Shown: piece after piece, positions 20,758 to 31,366 of the stretch
Layout: every line of letters begins with the position of its first letter
How positions within the stretch are numbered: the stretch's first letter is position 1
DNA from: Closterium sp. Naga37s-1
Lineage: Eukaryota > Streptophyta > Zygnematophyceae > Desmidiales > Closteriaceae
Direction of reading: 5' to 3'
Length of the DNA: 64,000 nucleotides
Assembly (NCBI GenBank): GCA_947471745.1
Contig: CANJKZ010000723.1
Span: forward strand, 6,055,001 to 6,119,000
Program-made: the position numbers and the translations under genes
Notes under the pieces: generated by a model
Databases searched by the model: none
Told to the model about the DNA's origin: nothing
The model's input: the letters and a program-made list of their open reading frames with translations, nothing else

Positions 20758-22432
20758 GTGATGTACTACTAGTACCTGACTTGTAGGCAAGCCTCATCTC
20801 CCTGAGGAAGTTGGGCAAGTGTGGGGTGAGCACAAGTACCAAGGGTGAAAAAAAAATACAAGGGGCAGCTGGGGAAGCGGATGCTTTGGGATTTGCATGA
20901 GAATAGGGACATATGCAAGTCCATGTGGCACCTGCCGGTGGTGCCCTGGGATAAGGGGAATGATTTCTAGGGGGAGTATAACGCTGTAGCTGGAGAGGAG
21001 TTGAAAGTTTCAGCAAGGGGAGGTGAAACGGACTGGATGACAGCCCACCGTCGCCTCGGGCACATTGCTATGCCCGCATTGCAGAAACTGCACAAGGATG
21101 AAGGGGTCAAGGGGCTGAAGCTGACAGGTGCAGCAGCAACCCACAAGTGTGAAACTTGCCTTTTGAGCAAGTTCACTCGGTTCCCATTCCATGCAATTGA
21201 TGGTGGAGGCAAGAAACTGCTGGAGCTAGTGCATATGGATGTGGTGGGGCCGCTACCGGTGCTGGGGGAGCGTGGTGAGAAATTTTTTCTCACCATAGTG
21301 GATGACTGGAGCCGAGTGACATGGGCATACCCAATCAAGAAGAAGGACCACGTGCAAGTGATAATCCGTAATGAATGGCTGCCGTTGGTGGAGAAGCAGT
21401 CCCAGCACAAGGTGATGCGGATTAGGACTGATAGGGGTGGAGAGTTCCTTGGGGAGGAGCTGACCACATGGTTGAAGAAGCAGGGCATCATTCGGGAACT
21501 CACCACCTCCTACACACCACAATCTAACAGCGTAGCAGAACGGGCAAACCGCACGGTCTTGGAGACAGCACGGGCTCTTCTCATTGAATCAGGTTTGGGG
21601 AACTCAATGGCCACATGCTGTGCGCCACGCCACGGTGGTTAAGAACAGGGTCTTCACCAACGTCGGTGGTGAGTCATGGGTCCCCATGGAGAGGTGGCTT
21701 GGGAGGAAGCCACCCATTGACATGCTGCGTGTGTTTGGCTGCATGGCTGTGGCTCATATCCCCAAAGCACATCGCAACAATTTGGGCGCAACAGCTGTGT
21801 GGTGTGTGCATCTGGGGTTGGCAGCGGAAAGCAAAGGGTGGCTGCTATGGGAGCCGAGCAAAGGGGTTGTATTTGACAGTAGGGATGTCAAATTCATGGA
21901 AGACATCACCTATGGGAGCTGTTCCAAGCAGCCGAAGGAGTAGATTGTGCAGCAACTGCAGCAAGCAACCATGGGATTTGAGGTGGAGGAGCAGTGGGCT
22001 AGGGAGGAGATTGCAACGGCACATGAGGAGGGTGCAGCAGAACTCCCCGTGGTTAAGAGTGTGCAGTCAATGGCTGAACCTGAAGAACCCCATCCCATAA
22101 CACGTGTCATTCCCTCCACTCTCCCCCCAAGGAGAACCCAAACCAAACCCCAACCCACAGGACGAACATTCTCACCTATGATGACGCGGCAGATGCGAGC
22201 TGCCGCCTTGAAGGCGAAGGCAAGGAGTGAAGGAGGAACAAGGGGTGAGCAGCAGCAACTTGATGCATTGTTGGTGCTGGAGAGCAGCTGTGATTCTGAT
22301 GAGGAAGCTCAGGAGGAGGTATACTGTTTCATGGCACCTGCACCGACTCAGCCACTGACCATGGAGGAGGCCCTTAACGGACCAGATACGGACAAGTGGA
22401 TAGTATCATGAGATGCTGAATATAACAGTCAA
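20758..22432 (+). pseudogene. Element D integrase and linker
   Basis: The zinc-binding N-terminus TAHRRLGHIAMPAL...HKCETCLLSKFTRFPF (21043-21190) keeps His, His, Cys, Cys. The DDE core is complete: LVHMDVVGPLP (Asp), IRTDRGGEFLG (Asp), NSVAERANRT (Glu). One frameshift at about 21600 separates the C-terminal part (21584-21943: HAVRHATVVKNRVFTNVG, DMLRVFGCMAVAHIP). A TAG at 21941-21943 and a TGA at 22409-22411 interrupt the linker to RT, which includes SMAEPEEPHPITRVIPSTL and the RT-proximal TMEEALNGPDTDKW. Confidence 0.9.
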
Positions 22433-23956
22433 ATGGAGAATGGGACGTGGGAGCTGGTGCTACTGCCATTGGGTAAGAAAGCCATAAATTGTGGCTGGAT
22501 TCCTAGGATCAAAACTGACAACAAAGGCGCAGTATCAGTTTACATGAGTAGGCTAGTTGCAAGGGGATACCAACAGAAAGAAAGGGAGGATTACAAAGAG
22601 ACCTTTGCTGCAACTGCAAAGCCGCCAACACTGCGTGTTTTACTTGCCGGTGCAACCGTGTGTGGGTGGGTGATAGTTCAGATGGATATCACCACCGCCT
22701 TTCTTTATGGGCTAATAGATGTGGAGGTGTTCATGTCGCAGCCGCCGGTTTATGAGGATGGTACTGGGCATGTGTGCAAGCTGAAGAAGGCCATTTATGG
22801 CCTCAAACAAGCACCACGCTGCTGGTACAAGAAGCTGTCTTCGGTGTTAGAGGAGATGGGCTTCAGGGCGAGTGCATGTGACGAAAGCCTTTTCCTCATG
22901 GGGGAGAAGGAGACCCTCGTCATGTTCTTGGTCTATGTCAACGACATCCTGCTGTTTGGGAGTAGCACGCAGGAGGTGATGACGGTGCAGCAGAAGCTGA
23001 TGCAAAACTTCAAGTGCAAGACCGTGGTGGAGGCAAATTACTACTTGGGCATGCACATCGAGAGGGATATCAGCAATGGGTGGGTGAAGCTGCACCAGGA
23101 GAAATACATCAAGGACATGGGGCAGAAGAATGAGATTGAAGTCGGGAGGAAGGTTGCCACACCACTTCCATCCGAGTTCAAGCTCGTAAAGGCAGGAGAG
23201 AATGAGGGGGTGGATCAGCGAGAGCAAGCACGATTTCAGTCCGTGGTGGGGAGCTTGCTTTATGCAGCAGTGCACACCAGGCCGGACATATCATTTGCAG
23301 TGGGGCAGCTGGCTAGGGTGGCGCAGAATCCAACCGAAGAGCAGGTGGATGCAGCTGATCGAATCATCCAGTACTTGAATTCATACCCCACAATTGGAGT
23401 TCAGTACTCTGCTGTGGCACAAAGGAAGCAGAAGGGAGTAGAAGTTCTCAAGGAGAAGGGGGAGCATTTGGGAGAGAGGGAGCTGTTTCTTATAGGTTTT
23501 GCTGATGCATCATGGGCTTCAGAGAAAGAGGACATGTCTTCAGTGGGTGGATACCTGTGTATGATTGGGGGAGGACCTGTGAGCTGGAGGTCAAAGAAGC
23601 AGGCTGAAACTGCAGGATCATCTGCTGAAGCTGAGTACATGTCAATGTACCACGTGGCCAAGGAGCTGGTTTGGCTTCGGAAGCTGCTCGAGGAGATTGG
23701 GCATGAGCAAAAGGCACCAACCCCACTCTTCTTTGACAATACCAGTGCCATCTCCATGGCCAAAAACGCGGTACCGCATGGGCTTACCAAGCACATGCGC
23801 ATCAAGTGGCATTGGCTGCACAAGGAAGTGTAGAGGGGAACCCTTGAGCCTCTCTATGTGAAAACGCAGCAGCAGCCGGCTGATTTCCTCACGAAGCGGC
23901 TGGCTGAGGAACCTCATTGGCGCTGTGCTAAGCTGAGTGGCATGAGCCTTAACTAG
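22433..23956 (+). pseudogene. Element D reverse transcriptase and RNase H
   Basis: The longest clean frame of the window, 466 codons to 23833. RT motifs: VARGYQQKEREDYKETFAAT, TLRVLLAGAT, VQMDITTAFLYG (Asp), KKAIYGLKQAPRCWYKK, then YVNDILLFG, where the second catalytic Asp pair should be YVDD. The D-to-N change would abolish polymerase activity. RNase H is intact in its acidic residues: GFADASWASEKEDMSS, SSAEAEYMSM, FFDNTSAISM. A TAG at 23831-23833 precedes GTLEPLYVKTQQQPADFLTKRLAEEPHW and the natural stop at 23954-23956. Confidence 0.93.
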
Positions 23957-23988
23957 GCTAATGAATGTGAGTGCAAGCAGGCGATGGC

Positions 23989-24001
23989 TTGAGGGGAAGT
24001 T
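23989..24001 (+). other. Polypurine tract of element D
   Basis: TTGAGGGGAAGTT lies just before the LTR start at 24002, in the position of the plus-strand primer. Confidence 0.75.
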
Positions 24002-25466
24002 TGCTGGGTGCAAATATTTATTTTTGCACGTCAACCAGCCGCCTGCGTCGCATTTTGCATTTTGTGTGTGTGCGCATTTTTTATTTTTTATCTTGCGATA
24101 ACCTGTGCGCATTTGTTCTTGCATTTTGTGTGTTTCGTTTTCATTGCATTTTGTGTTTGTGCATTTTTAGTTTCGTTTTCACTGTTCCCATGAAGCGCTC
24201 AAATGAGGCTCACATGATGCGCTCAAATGAGGCTCATATGATGTGCTCCAATGAGGCTCACATGATGCGCTCAAATGAGGCTCGCATGATGCGCTCAAAT
24301 GAGACTCCTACGAAGCCTCAAATGAGGCCCTCATGAAACTCAAATGAGTTCTCATATAAGTCAGATGAGAAATATTTCATGCGAGGCTCATATGGGCGAG
24401 CTTCGAATGATTTATGCAAGGCTCATCGAAGTTCCATATGCCTCGAATATTTCATACGAGGCTTATGAGAGTGAGTGGTGTGCAGGGGGGCTCGAAAGTT
24501 TGACTGCTCAAAGAGGTGCTGTTTGACCGTTTTCGCGCGAGTCAAAGGGTGCGAAAATCAGGACCGCATGTGGGTCCAGATACGCGCGTGTGGCCCCTCA
24601 GGTCTCGGGCGTGTGCCGCGTCTTGTTGCGCGTGCACTGTATTGCACGATCGCAACAAGACAGGGCCCATTTCGGCCCTGTCCCGCACTGTACACACGCA
24701 TGATTTCGATCATGACGTACTCTACAGCATGACCAAGAAAAATCTCGGTCGTGCGTGTGGCACGAGGGGTGCTCGGAATTTACAGTTGAAAAACTGTTTT
24801 CCGAGTTGACTCACGGGACGGGAAATTTCTCGCGAAAGTCATTTCACTTTGCGGATTCATTTCGACACAGGTGCAAATCGGTTACTCCGTTTTTTAAACG
24901 GTAAAAACCGTTATATAACTGTGAGCTCGCATGAAGACATTGGAGCTACATTATAGCCACATGCAAGTCTCATGAGTGTACACATTTGAGTCAGCAGGGG
25001 CGATTGTTACAAGTGCAATTTGAAGACAGTTTTTAACAACAGGAGGATATAGCCAAATGCTCATGGGGTTGTGCAACTGTTTTCAAGATACAGCGTGGCA
25101 AAATCCTGCGAGCTAGTTAAACAACTGTTTTCTACTTGCTCCTGTCTGTGCGTAGTATTTATATAAATGTGTGCTTGTACCTGTGAAGATTAATCTAATG
25201 CATTCGCGTTTTTCAAGCTCGCATTCTACTACTTCGTATTGACGAGAGTAGAAAGATTACCTTGGTGCTGCCGAAATTCTCCTCGACCAGTTTGCTCGTC
25301 CTGCAAGCTGAGCAAGGCATAACTACTCACCTGCTGATTTCTACGCCCTTGGCTAGGAGGTGACAAGCTGTCACACTCGAAGGGCTGCAAGTGATGTTAA
25401 GTGTTGCCAAGTTAAGCTTGTAGTTCAAGCTTTAATCGCTTCCGCATAACGTTATAGCTGTCAACA
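24002..25466 (+). repeat. 3' LTR of element D
   Basis: 1,465 bp. The start is mutated to TGCTGGGTGC; it ends TATAGCTGTCAACA. It has the same order of blocks as the 5' LTR, one more 24-bp unit (24183-24340), and an additional ATACGCGCGTGTGGCCCC stretch at about 24580. The TATA-like GTTATATAACTG is at about 24911. Confidence 0.9.
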
Positions 25467-25551
25467 CAAGCATCTCTACAAATGTAAGGGGCCACAAGGC
25501 CTGTCCACAAACACATATATAGAATATATAATTAGATCCAATAGTACAACA
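25467..25551 (-). repeat. LTR of inverted copia element H, right part
   Basis: Continuation of the LTR at 17606-17981 after element D. The plus sequence ends GTACAACA at 25551, i.e. an LTR start TGTTGTAC on the minus strand. Ten bases further right is the stop of the H polyprotein. Confidence 0.5.
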
Positions 25552-25560
25552 CAAAGCATC

Positions 25561-26450
25561 CCTACGTAAGCAAGTGAAGGCCTGTAGACACAAGGCCAAG
25601 CTGGGTGCAGAAACGTTGGTGGTCACAAGGCGACAACGCCTTGGTGAAGATATCTGCAGTGTTGGCCTTGGAGTCCACACGTCGCACGAGTACCTGGCCA
25701 TGCTGCTGCAACTCTCACAAAAGGAAGTAACGAAGCTCGATGTGCTTCGCCTTCCCAACCAGTCGGGGCTCTTCGTACAACAGGATAGCGGGCCTTTTAT
25801 CGGCAAACAAGACTAGGGGAGAGCGAGGCCGCTCACCAAGGTCGGTGAGGAGGAAAGATAGCCAGCGAAGCTCCTCGGCAGCCATGGACGCAGCATACAC
25901 CTCTGCCTCACTGCTGGAACTAGAGACGGACGACGCCCGATTTGACCTTCACGAAACAGCTCCGGTCCCAAGGCTAAAGCAGTAACCCTGTGTAGACCGC
26001 AGCGACTCAGCGTCGTCGGCACACGACGAGTCCGAGAAACCTGTAAGTGTAACTGCCTGCTTCTCTCCAAGGACAAGTCCCAAGCCTGATGTACTCACCA
26101 CATACTTCACCACCCTCTTAGCAGCGTACCAGTGGGAAGATCGATGTCTCCCAGGCGCAACAAAGCGCGAAAGGACACTAAGAGGGTAAGCTAGGTCTGG
26201 GCGAGTGCACATCAGGTACATGCGAGAACCCACGAGCTCACGATATGGACCACTGGACTCAAATGGCTCGTCCGACGGTGGAGCCGGGAGCCCATGATCC
26301 ACAGCAAGAAGGGTGGGTTGTACCTTTGAGAACGGGAAGCGATACCGCGTGAGGATCTGCTCAACCATAGCGCATCCCAAAGACGCCGGTCTCCGTCGAC
26401 GCCTACGCTGAGCTGACATTCGACGATGAAGAGGCTCAGGACCGCGAGGA
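25561..26450 (-). pseudogene. Copia RT C-terminus and RNase H, element H
   Basis: Minus-strand remnant. RT end: MVEQILTRYRFPFSKVQPT, LAVDHGLPAPPSDEPFESSGPYRELVGSRMYLMCTRPDLAYPLSVLSRFVAPGRH. RNase H: VTLTGFSDSSCADDAESLRSTQGYCFSLGTGAVS (catalytic Asp), a frameshift at about 25940, YAASMAAEELRWLSFLLTDLG, LFADKRPAILLYEEP, KHIELRYFLLRELQQHGQV and ANTADIFTKAL with a stop near 25561. It is of the same lineage as element F. The 5' side is cut at about 26450 against A-family pol in opposite orientation. Confidence 0.87.
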
Positions 26451-26948
26451 GGAGGAGTGCCAGTAGAAGGTCTGCTTCCTGAAGTTCGCGACAGCGACAA
26501 CGAGGCCGCACATCGCCTTTGCTTGGAGCGAGGAGCGACCAACAATGTTGTGATGTCGAGCGCTTCCTTGCCTTCCTTGCTGAGACTCGTGACACCGCCC
26601 TGGAGTTCAGCAGTGAACTAGAGTCACTGTATATGGTCGGCTATGCGGACGCCAACGACGCTGGCGACAAGCGAATTTGGACGAGCACGGGCGACTACGT
26701 GTTCGTCCTTGGATGGGCCGCCGTCTCTTGGCTGAGCCAGCCCATCAAGTGCACAACACTCTCGTCAACTGAGGCGGAGTGTGTTGCGGCCACGGAAGCT
26801 GGCAAGGAGGCTCGACGACTTTGCTTCCTCCTTGCAGAGTCGATGATGCTGGGACGCCGACTGTTCGAGTAGAGAACCAATCGACCATCTCATGCCTGGC
26901 TGCAGCAGATTGTGAAGTTTATACTGAAGTACCTCCCGACCACCGAGT
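26451..26948 (+). pseudogene. Family A RT end and RNase H (A3)
   Basis: Forward fragment. KFATATTRPHIAFAWSEER is the RT C-terminus. RNase H follows in 26519-26872: LESLYMVGYADANDAGDKRIWTSTGDYVFVLGWAAVSW (first Asp), TLSSTEAECVAATEAGKEARRL (Glu). A shift then gives DDAGTPTVRVENQSTISCL (third acidic residue replaced by Glu-Asn). The tail KYLPTTE*QADFLT is broken by a stop and then runs directly into LTR sequence. A deletion has removed the end of pol and the LTR head. Confidence 0.85.
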
Positions 26949-27287
26949 AGCAGGCCGACTTCTTGACGGCTGCCTTTCTGCAGCGTTGGCACGCCGTCGA
27001 CCTGTTCTGTTGGCAGGCAACCTTTCTGCTACGCTGGCGCAGTTCTCTATGCAACTCTGGCAGGATGTCGACCTTGCTGTGCTGGCGGTCGACCTGCCCG
27101 ACTGCTAGGTTGCTAAGATATAATGTAATTATTATTTTCCTTGTGAATGCTATCATTGTGTAATGCAACTTTCCCTAATGAAACTCTTGCCAATTTGCTT
27201 TAGAGAACGCTAAGGAACGCTGCGATCACTTCTAGTACCCATGCCCTCCCCCGTAGTCCAGCTCTCAAAGTAGAGTGACTCTTCGCA
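26949..27287 (+). repeat. 3' LTR fragment, family A (A3)
   Basis: Begins with GCAGCGTTGGCACGCCGTCG, typical of the A LTR middle, then GTCGACC blocks, AAACTCTTGCCAATTTGC, and the end GTAGAGTGACTCTTCGCA at 27287. It matches the end variant of the LTRs at 17200, 37552 and 46634. Confidence 0.78.
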
Positions 27288-27705
27288 GTACCCATATGGT
27301 TGGTTCTGAGAGTCAATGCGTTACTTACCCTAATGGTTGGATATAAAAGTAGATAAGTTACTTACCCACATGGTTTATACTAAGAGCAAGTGCATTACTT
27401 ACCGATATGGATGAATGTCAATGCGTAACTTACCCATATGGTTGGTACTAAAAGTAGTGCGTTACATACCCATATGTTTGGTACTAGAAATAAGTGGGTT
27501 ACTTAGTGATATGTTTGGTATCAAGAGTAAATGCGCTATTTACCCAAATTGTTGGTACGTTATTTACCCTTTTGGTTTGTTCTATAAGTAACTGGGTTAA
27601 TTACCTATATGCTTGGTACAAAAAGTAAGTGCGTTACTAAACCACGGGTTTATGGTATGTTTTACAAAAAGTAAGTGCGTTACTAAACCACGGGTTTGGA
27701 GGCAG
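27288..27705 (+). repeat. 37-bp satellite array S4 (reverse orientation)
   Basis: About eleven monomers in the complementary sense, such as ACCCATATGGTTGGTACTAA. A short direct duplication around AAAAAGTAAGTGCGTTACTA occurs at 27630-27690. It ends against a B LTR tail. No gene seen. Confidence 0.88.
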
Positions 27706-27835
27706 CTTGGCTTTTTTTAAAGCTCGATATAGCAAATTCTCAGATTTATCCGATCGACGGTCTGCACGATACTATGCGCGACGTTTAAGGTACTCTTGCT
27801 AATTTGGGTGAGTTTATTTGGCCCTTACAGCAACA
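27706..27835 (+). repeat. 5' LTR tail, family B (element B2)
   Basis: Only the last about 125 bases of the LTR remain: AGCAAATTCTCAGATTTATC, CGATCGACGGTCTGCACG and the end GGCCCTTACAGCAACA at 27835. The terminus matches the inverted solo B LTR (29788). The initiator-Met primer site follows, confirming the LTR end. Confidence 0.88.
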
Positions 27836-27838
27836 AGC

Positions 27839-27850
27839 TGGTATCAGAGC
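27839..27850 (+). other. Primer-binding site of B2 (initiator tRNA-Met type)
   Basis: TGGTATCAGAGC, three bases after the LTR end. Same as in element D. Confidence 0.9.
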
Positions 27851-27881
27851 AATGTTATAGTGATCCTCGTTATTTCTAGCC

Positions 27882-28800
27882 ATGGCAGGCAACACCTTGG
27901 CGGGAACTGGTGAATCTTCAGCCCAAGATCGTAGCGGCAACCAAGATTCTGGTGTTTAGGCGCCAAGGGGAGCGCGAACAAGCCAGGGCTCGCTGATCAG
28001 GGAGGTGTTGAAGAACATCACCGTCGAGAAGTTCAATGGTGAGGGCTATGATGATTGGGCCTGGACAATGCAGGTGTATTTCTGTCAGCTCGGGTTGCTG
28101 AAAATAATGATTAGAGAGGAGCCTAGACCGAGTGACCTCGCGCTGCAGGAATTTTGGAGCTGAACCAGCGACACCACGTCATGAACCTGCTGCCGGAGGT
28201 TGCGTTTGGTCCGAAGGCATGGACCATGTTGAAGGAGCTGAATGCCCCAACCTCGGTGTCGCAACATTGATGCTGGATTGGGAGTTGTCCGCAATTCGCT
28301 TGAGCCAAGGAGAACCGGTGCAACCTGTCTTGGACAAGATGCGCGACCTGTACACGAAGTTGACGATTGCGGGAATCACCTACCCGGAGTAGACCGAGTG
28401 CTTAAAGATGCTTTCGCTGCTGCCTGAATCGTGGCTTCTATTTACGAGTGGATTGAGCCTGCCGCAGAACCAGAGCTCATGGACCCTCGAGTGGGTGCGG
28501 ACAAAGATTCTGGAGGAGGATTTCCGTCGCCACCAACTAAGAGGTGGAGACGACGGCAGCAGCGGCTATGGGACACGAGGGAGAAAACGTGGCAAAGGAC
28601 GAGGCTTCGATGGTCCTGGGCGCGGTGCAAAGAAGGATAACGGCTCCAATTACCAACATGGAGGTACCGGTTGGGGTCGTGGTGCGAAATCTGGACGTGG
28701 GGGCATATCGGGTGCTGGTGGCAAAATGAAAGGGAATTGCTGGTATTGTGATAAGGAGGGGCATCTCTGGTTCTTGAGTTATAAGAAACCCGAACATGGT
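27882..28800 (+). pseudogene. Family B gag (B2)
   Basis: ATG at 27882: MAGNTLAGTGESSAQDRSG, with a TAG after SGV (27957-27959) and continuation ARTSQGSLIREVLKNITVEKFNGEGYDDWAWTMQVYFCQLGLLKIMI. Frameshifts follow at about 28150. Then come LMLDWELSAIRLSQGEPVQ, CLKMLSLLPESWLLFTSGLSL and RTKILEEDFRRHQLRGGDDGS. The zinc knuckle CWYCDKEGHLWFLS has its last Cys replaced by Ser. It retains the N-terminus that element B (7099) lacks. Confidence 0.87.
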
Positions 28801-29441
28801 TGGACCCCCCAGAACCGTCACCAGGATGGCGGCGCGCGGAGGAACCAGGGAAACGGCACGAACATGGTTGCTGATTCATCCGACGACAACCCGAAAGGCA
28901 ATGGCGGTGCTGAGAAGAAGGAGCGCGCCACGGGCAAGATTTTCCAAGTGGGAGACAAGGGGGAGCAAGGAGACGGCCCTGCCAAGGTTGGAGCACAGCT
29001 GCACCCCCTGGACTTTTGGGTGTTGGACACGTGCGCTGTGTGGACAATGACGCCGTGCAAGGACCTGCTTAATGACCTACGCGCTGCACCAATCAATGAG
29101 GTGTGCTCTGCTTTTGGACACGGGTTGAAGATGGCTAGTGCGGGACGAGCTGCGCTTAAGGGAGCGGATGGCAAGCCGGTGGTGCTGCACGACGTTCTGC
29201 TCGTCCCCAGCCTCAAGACGAATCTGATTTCCCTTCGTTAGCTTGCCAAGGCTGGGGTGAGCTAGTGCACGGATGGGGCACGCGATTACAAGGGGCAGCT
29301 GGGCAATCGGGTGCTTTGGGATCTGCACGAGAGCAAGGATGTGTACAGATCCATGTGGCAGCTGCCGGCGTTGGCATGGCACGGTGGGGGGCAGGTTAGA
29401 GAGGGGTATACTTCCCAGGGGGAGTGCAACGCCGTTGGAGG
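28801..29441 (+). pseudogene. Family B protease and integrase start (B2)
   Basis: The frame 28408-29241 gives AQLHPLDFWVLDTCAVWTMTPCKDLLNDL. The active site DTGA is DTCA here, so the protease is dead. The linker VVLHDVLLVPSLKTNLISLR ends in a TAG, followed by KGQLGNRVLWDLHESKDVYRSMWQLP in another frame. Coding stops at 29441, where element C was inserted after GTTGGAGG. The continuation is at 33392. Confidence 0.87.
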
Positions 29442-29454
29442 TGTTATGTGATGC

Positions 29455-29787
29455 AACCCAACTGCCTTCAGGGTTCATAGTGGAGCCCTGTGCTTATGAG
29501 GAGGTGGTGGGTGAGAGTGACAGGATGCTGTTTCATTCAATGACTGGGGCAATTAACTATGGAGCTAACCACACGTGGCCTGACATTGCCTTTGCAACAT
29601 CCAGGTTTGCTAGTGTGGTTTCATCTCCCAGTCATGAGCAGCTGGAAGCGGCCAAGAGGTTGGTCCGCTATGTGAGTGCTACAGCATCTGTGGGTTTGGA
29701 GTACAACGCTGTGAGACAGAGGCTGCAGAGGGGTGCGTATGATTTGAACAAAGGGGAGATGCTCTTGACCTGCTACACTGACGCTAG
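29455..29787 (+). pseudogene. Element C RT C-terminus and RNase H start
   Basis: Copia sequence: CDATQLPSGFIVEPCAYEEV, RMLFHSMTGAINYGANHTWPDIAFATSRFASVVSSPSHEQLEAAKRLVRYVSATASVGLEYNAV, then the RNase H start LLTCYTDAS. The frame (29273-29806) is cut at 29787 by the inverted B LTR, and RNase H continues at 30866. The catalytic Asp of TDAS is present. Confidence 0.87.
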
Positions 29788-30865
29788 TGTTGGTGTAAGG
29801 GCCTAATAAACTCAAGCTATTAAGACTTAATCAAACGTAAAACCTCTCCTCGGGGTCACCTCCAAGGGTCCTTGGGTGCTTGGTACAAGACCAGCCCCTA
29901 TCCTCGGGTCCAAGTTTGTAGAGAGAGGAGTCAAGAATGACTTAGCCAAAATAACAAGAATACTTTGTACGTCACGCAGCGTATTGTGCAAACTGTCGAT
30001 CGGATTAAGCTGAGAATTTCCTATATCGAAGCTCGCTCCAAGGGCTTTAAAATAAGCCAAGTTGCCTCGCAAAATGTTCTGCCACTACAAAGTTATGGCT
30101 CGGACAGTGTTTGCTTAGCGTTGGACTGCTAGCGTACTAGCGTGGACTCGATAGCATTCTGCCGTCGAACCGCGTAGAAACGAAAGTTCCAGCTAGGGAG
30201 GAATTCGTTTGAATCAAATTGACTATATCAAGGTACAAACAGGGAAGGAATAAATAGTTTTAGCTAGCAATGACCTTGGGAATCAACCTGGGAACAACCA
30301 GGGATGATCCCAAATAATTCCAAGCAACACAACCAACCTGGCTGGAAAAAACAGAAGGTGGTAGGTTGGTAAACAACCTCTGGTTCTGTTTTTCCAACCT
30401 GGGAAAATAACAACCAGATTCAGGTCCTAAACACAGAACTTGTTTGTCTTTGCCCAACCAGCCAAATGCTGGTTCCGCTGGTTTCCCCTGGCCCTGTAGC
30501 ATGCAGATACAGACAAGGAACATCCAACCTTCACCTAAATTGTACCCCTATAGTGCCTGCCCTGCTACACTATAGTCAACCAAACAAAACAGCACAATTT
30601 CGAGTTGGATAGAACTGAATCTGCGCAATCAATTCAACCAAACGCAAAGCTTCCGTATTGGGTTCCTTTTCGAGCTCGTCCTTTTCATAGCGCGTACAAT
30701 GTTTTGCCGAAGCGCACATTGCGCGAGCACTTGCAAATGTATCAAGCAAGAATTGCGAAAGCAAACAAACACACGAACATTCCATTCACACCCAAATGTA
30801 CTCGCACACGCATACTCGTACAAACAGACGGCAGGATGCCGTGCAATGTGAATTTGCACCCAACA
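29788..30865 (-). repeat. Inverted solo LTR, family B
   Basis: 1,078 bp on the minus strand from TGTTGGGTGCAAATTCAC (30865) to CCTTACACCAACA (29788). It splits the RNase H of C. Flanks GCTAG and GCTGG are an imperfect 5-bp match, and the host junction suggests that a few bases were lost. No internal element sequence adjoins it, so it is a solo LTR, presumably left by LTR-LTR recombination. It is the best reference for the B LTR length. Confidence 0.87.
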
Positions 30866-31309
30866 GCTGGCTTCAACTCTGTGAAGGCAGATGGCACGAG
30901 CATTGGAGGCTATATGTGCTTTTTTGGAGGTGGTGTAGTGAACTGGAGTGGCAAGAAGCAGAATGAGGTGGGCCTGTCCTCATGCGAGACTGAGTACAAG
31001 GCCTTGCATCATGGGGCCAAAGAGGTGGTATGGCTGCGGTTGTTGGAGGAGATCGTGTTTGAACAGAAGGACCCGACAGTGATCTTCTGTGACAATGAGT
31101 TGGCTGTGAAGCTTGCCAAGAGCGCTTGCCTTCATGGGTTGACAAAGCACATCAGGCCTATGTGGCATTGGGTGAGTAGGCTCCTGGACAAGGAGGTGCT
31201 GCTGGAGATTGGGAAGACCCATCAGTAGGCGGCTGACATTCTCACCAAGCGCCTGGCTGAACATGAGTATTGGAAGGGCATAAAGCTTGCTAGAATGAGT
31301 GTGCATTGA
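30866..31309 (+). pseudogene. Element C RNase H, continued
   Basis: AGFNSVKADGTSIGGYMCFFGGGVVNWSGKKQNEVGLSSCETEYKALHHGAKEVVWLRLLEEI (Glu motif SSCETEY intact), then VIFCDNELAVKLAKSACLHGLTKHI (CDN intact) and KEVLLEIGKTHQ with a TAG at 31226-31228. Then come AADILTKRLAEHEYW and a stop near 31309. Apart from the insertion and one stop, the domain is well preserved. Confidence 0.88.
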
Positions 31310-31353
31310 GGGTACATGCTTGAGCTATGGCATGTGGGATGATAGTAGGCAGC

Positions 31354-31366
31354 CAGAGGGGGAGTT
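31354..31366 (+). other. Polypurine tract of element C
   Basis: CAGAGGGGGAGTT lies directly before the LTR start at 31367. Confidence 0.75.

Larger units (their letters stand above)
17982..25466 (+). mobile_element. Complete Ty1/copia retrotransposon D
   Basis: A 7,485-bp element with two LTRs (17982-19409, 24002-25466), an initiator-Met-type primer site, gag, protease, integrase, RT, RNase H and a purine tract in copia order. Flanking 5-mers CAAAC (17977-17981) and CAAGC (25467-25471) are a near-exact target duplication. It splits the LTR of H. Both LTRs are alike over their length with scattered changes and small indels. The coding region has few frameshifts (about 19610 and 20400 in gag/protease, others around 20750-21000 and 21600) and single stops (20315, 21941, 22409, 23831). 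This is the youngest-looking full element, but still inactive. Confidence 0.93.
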
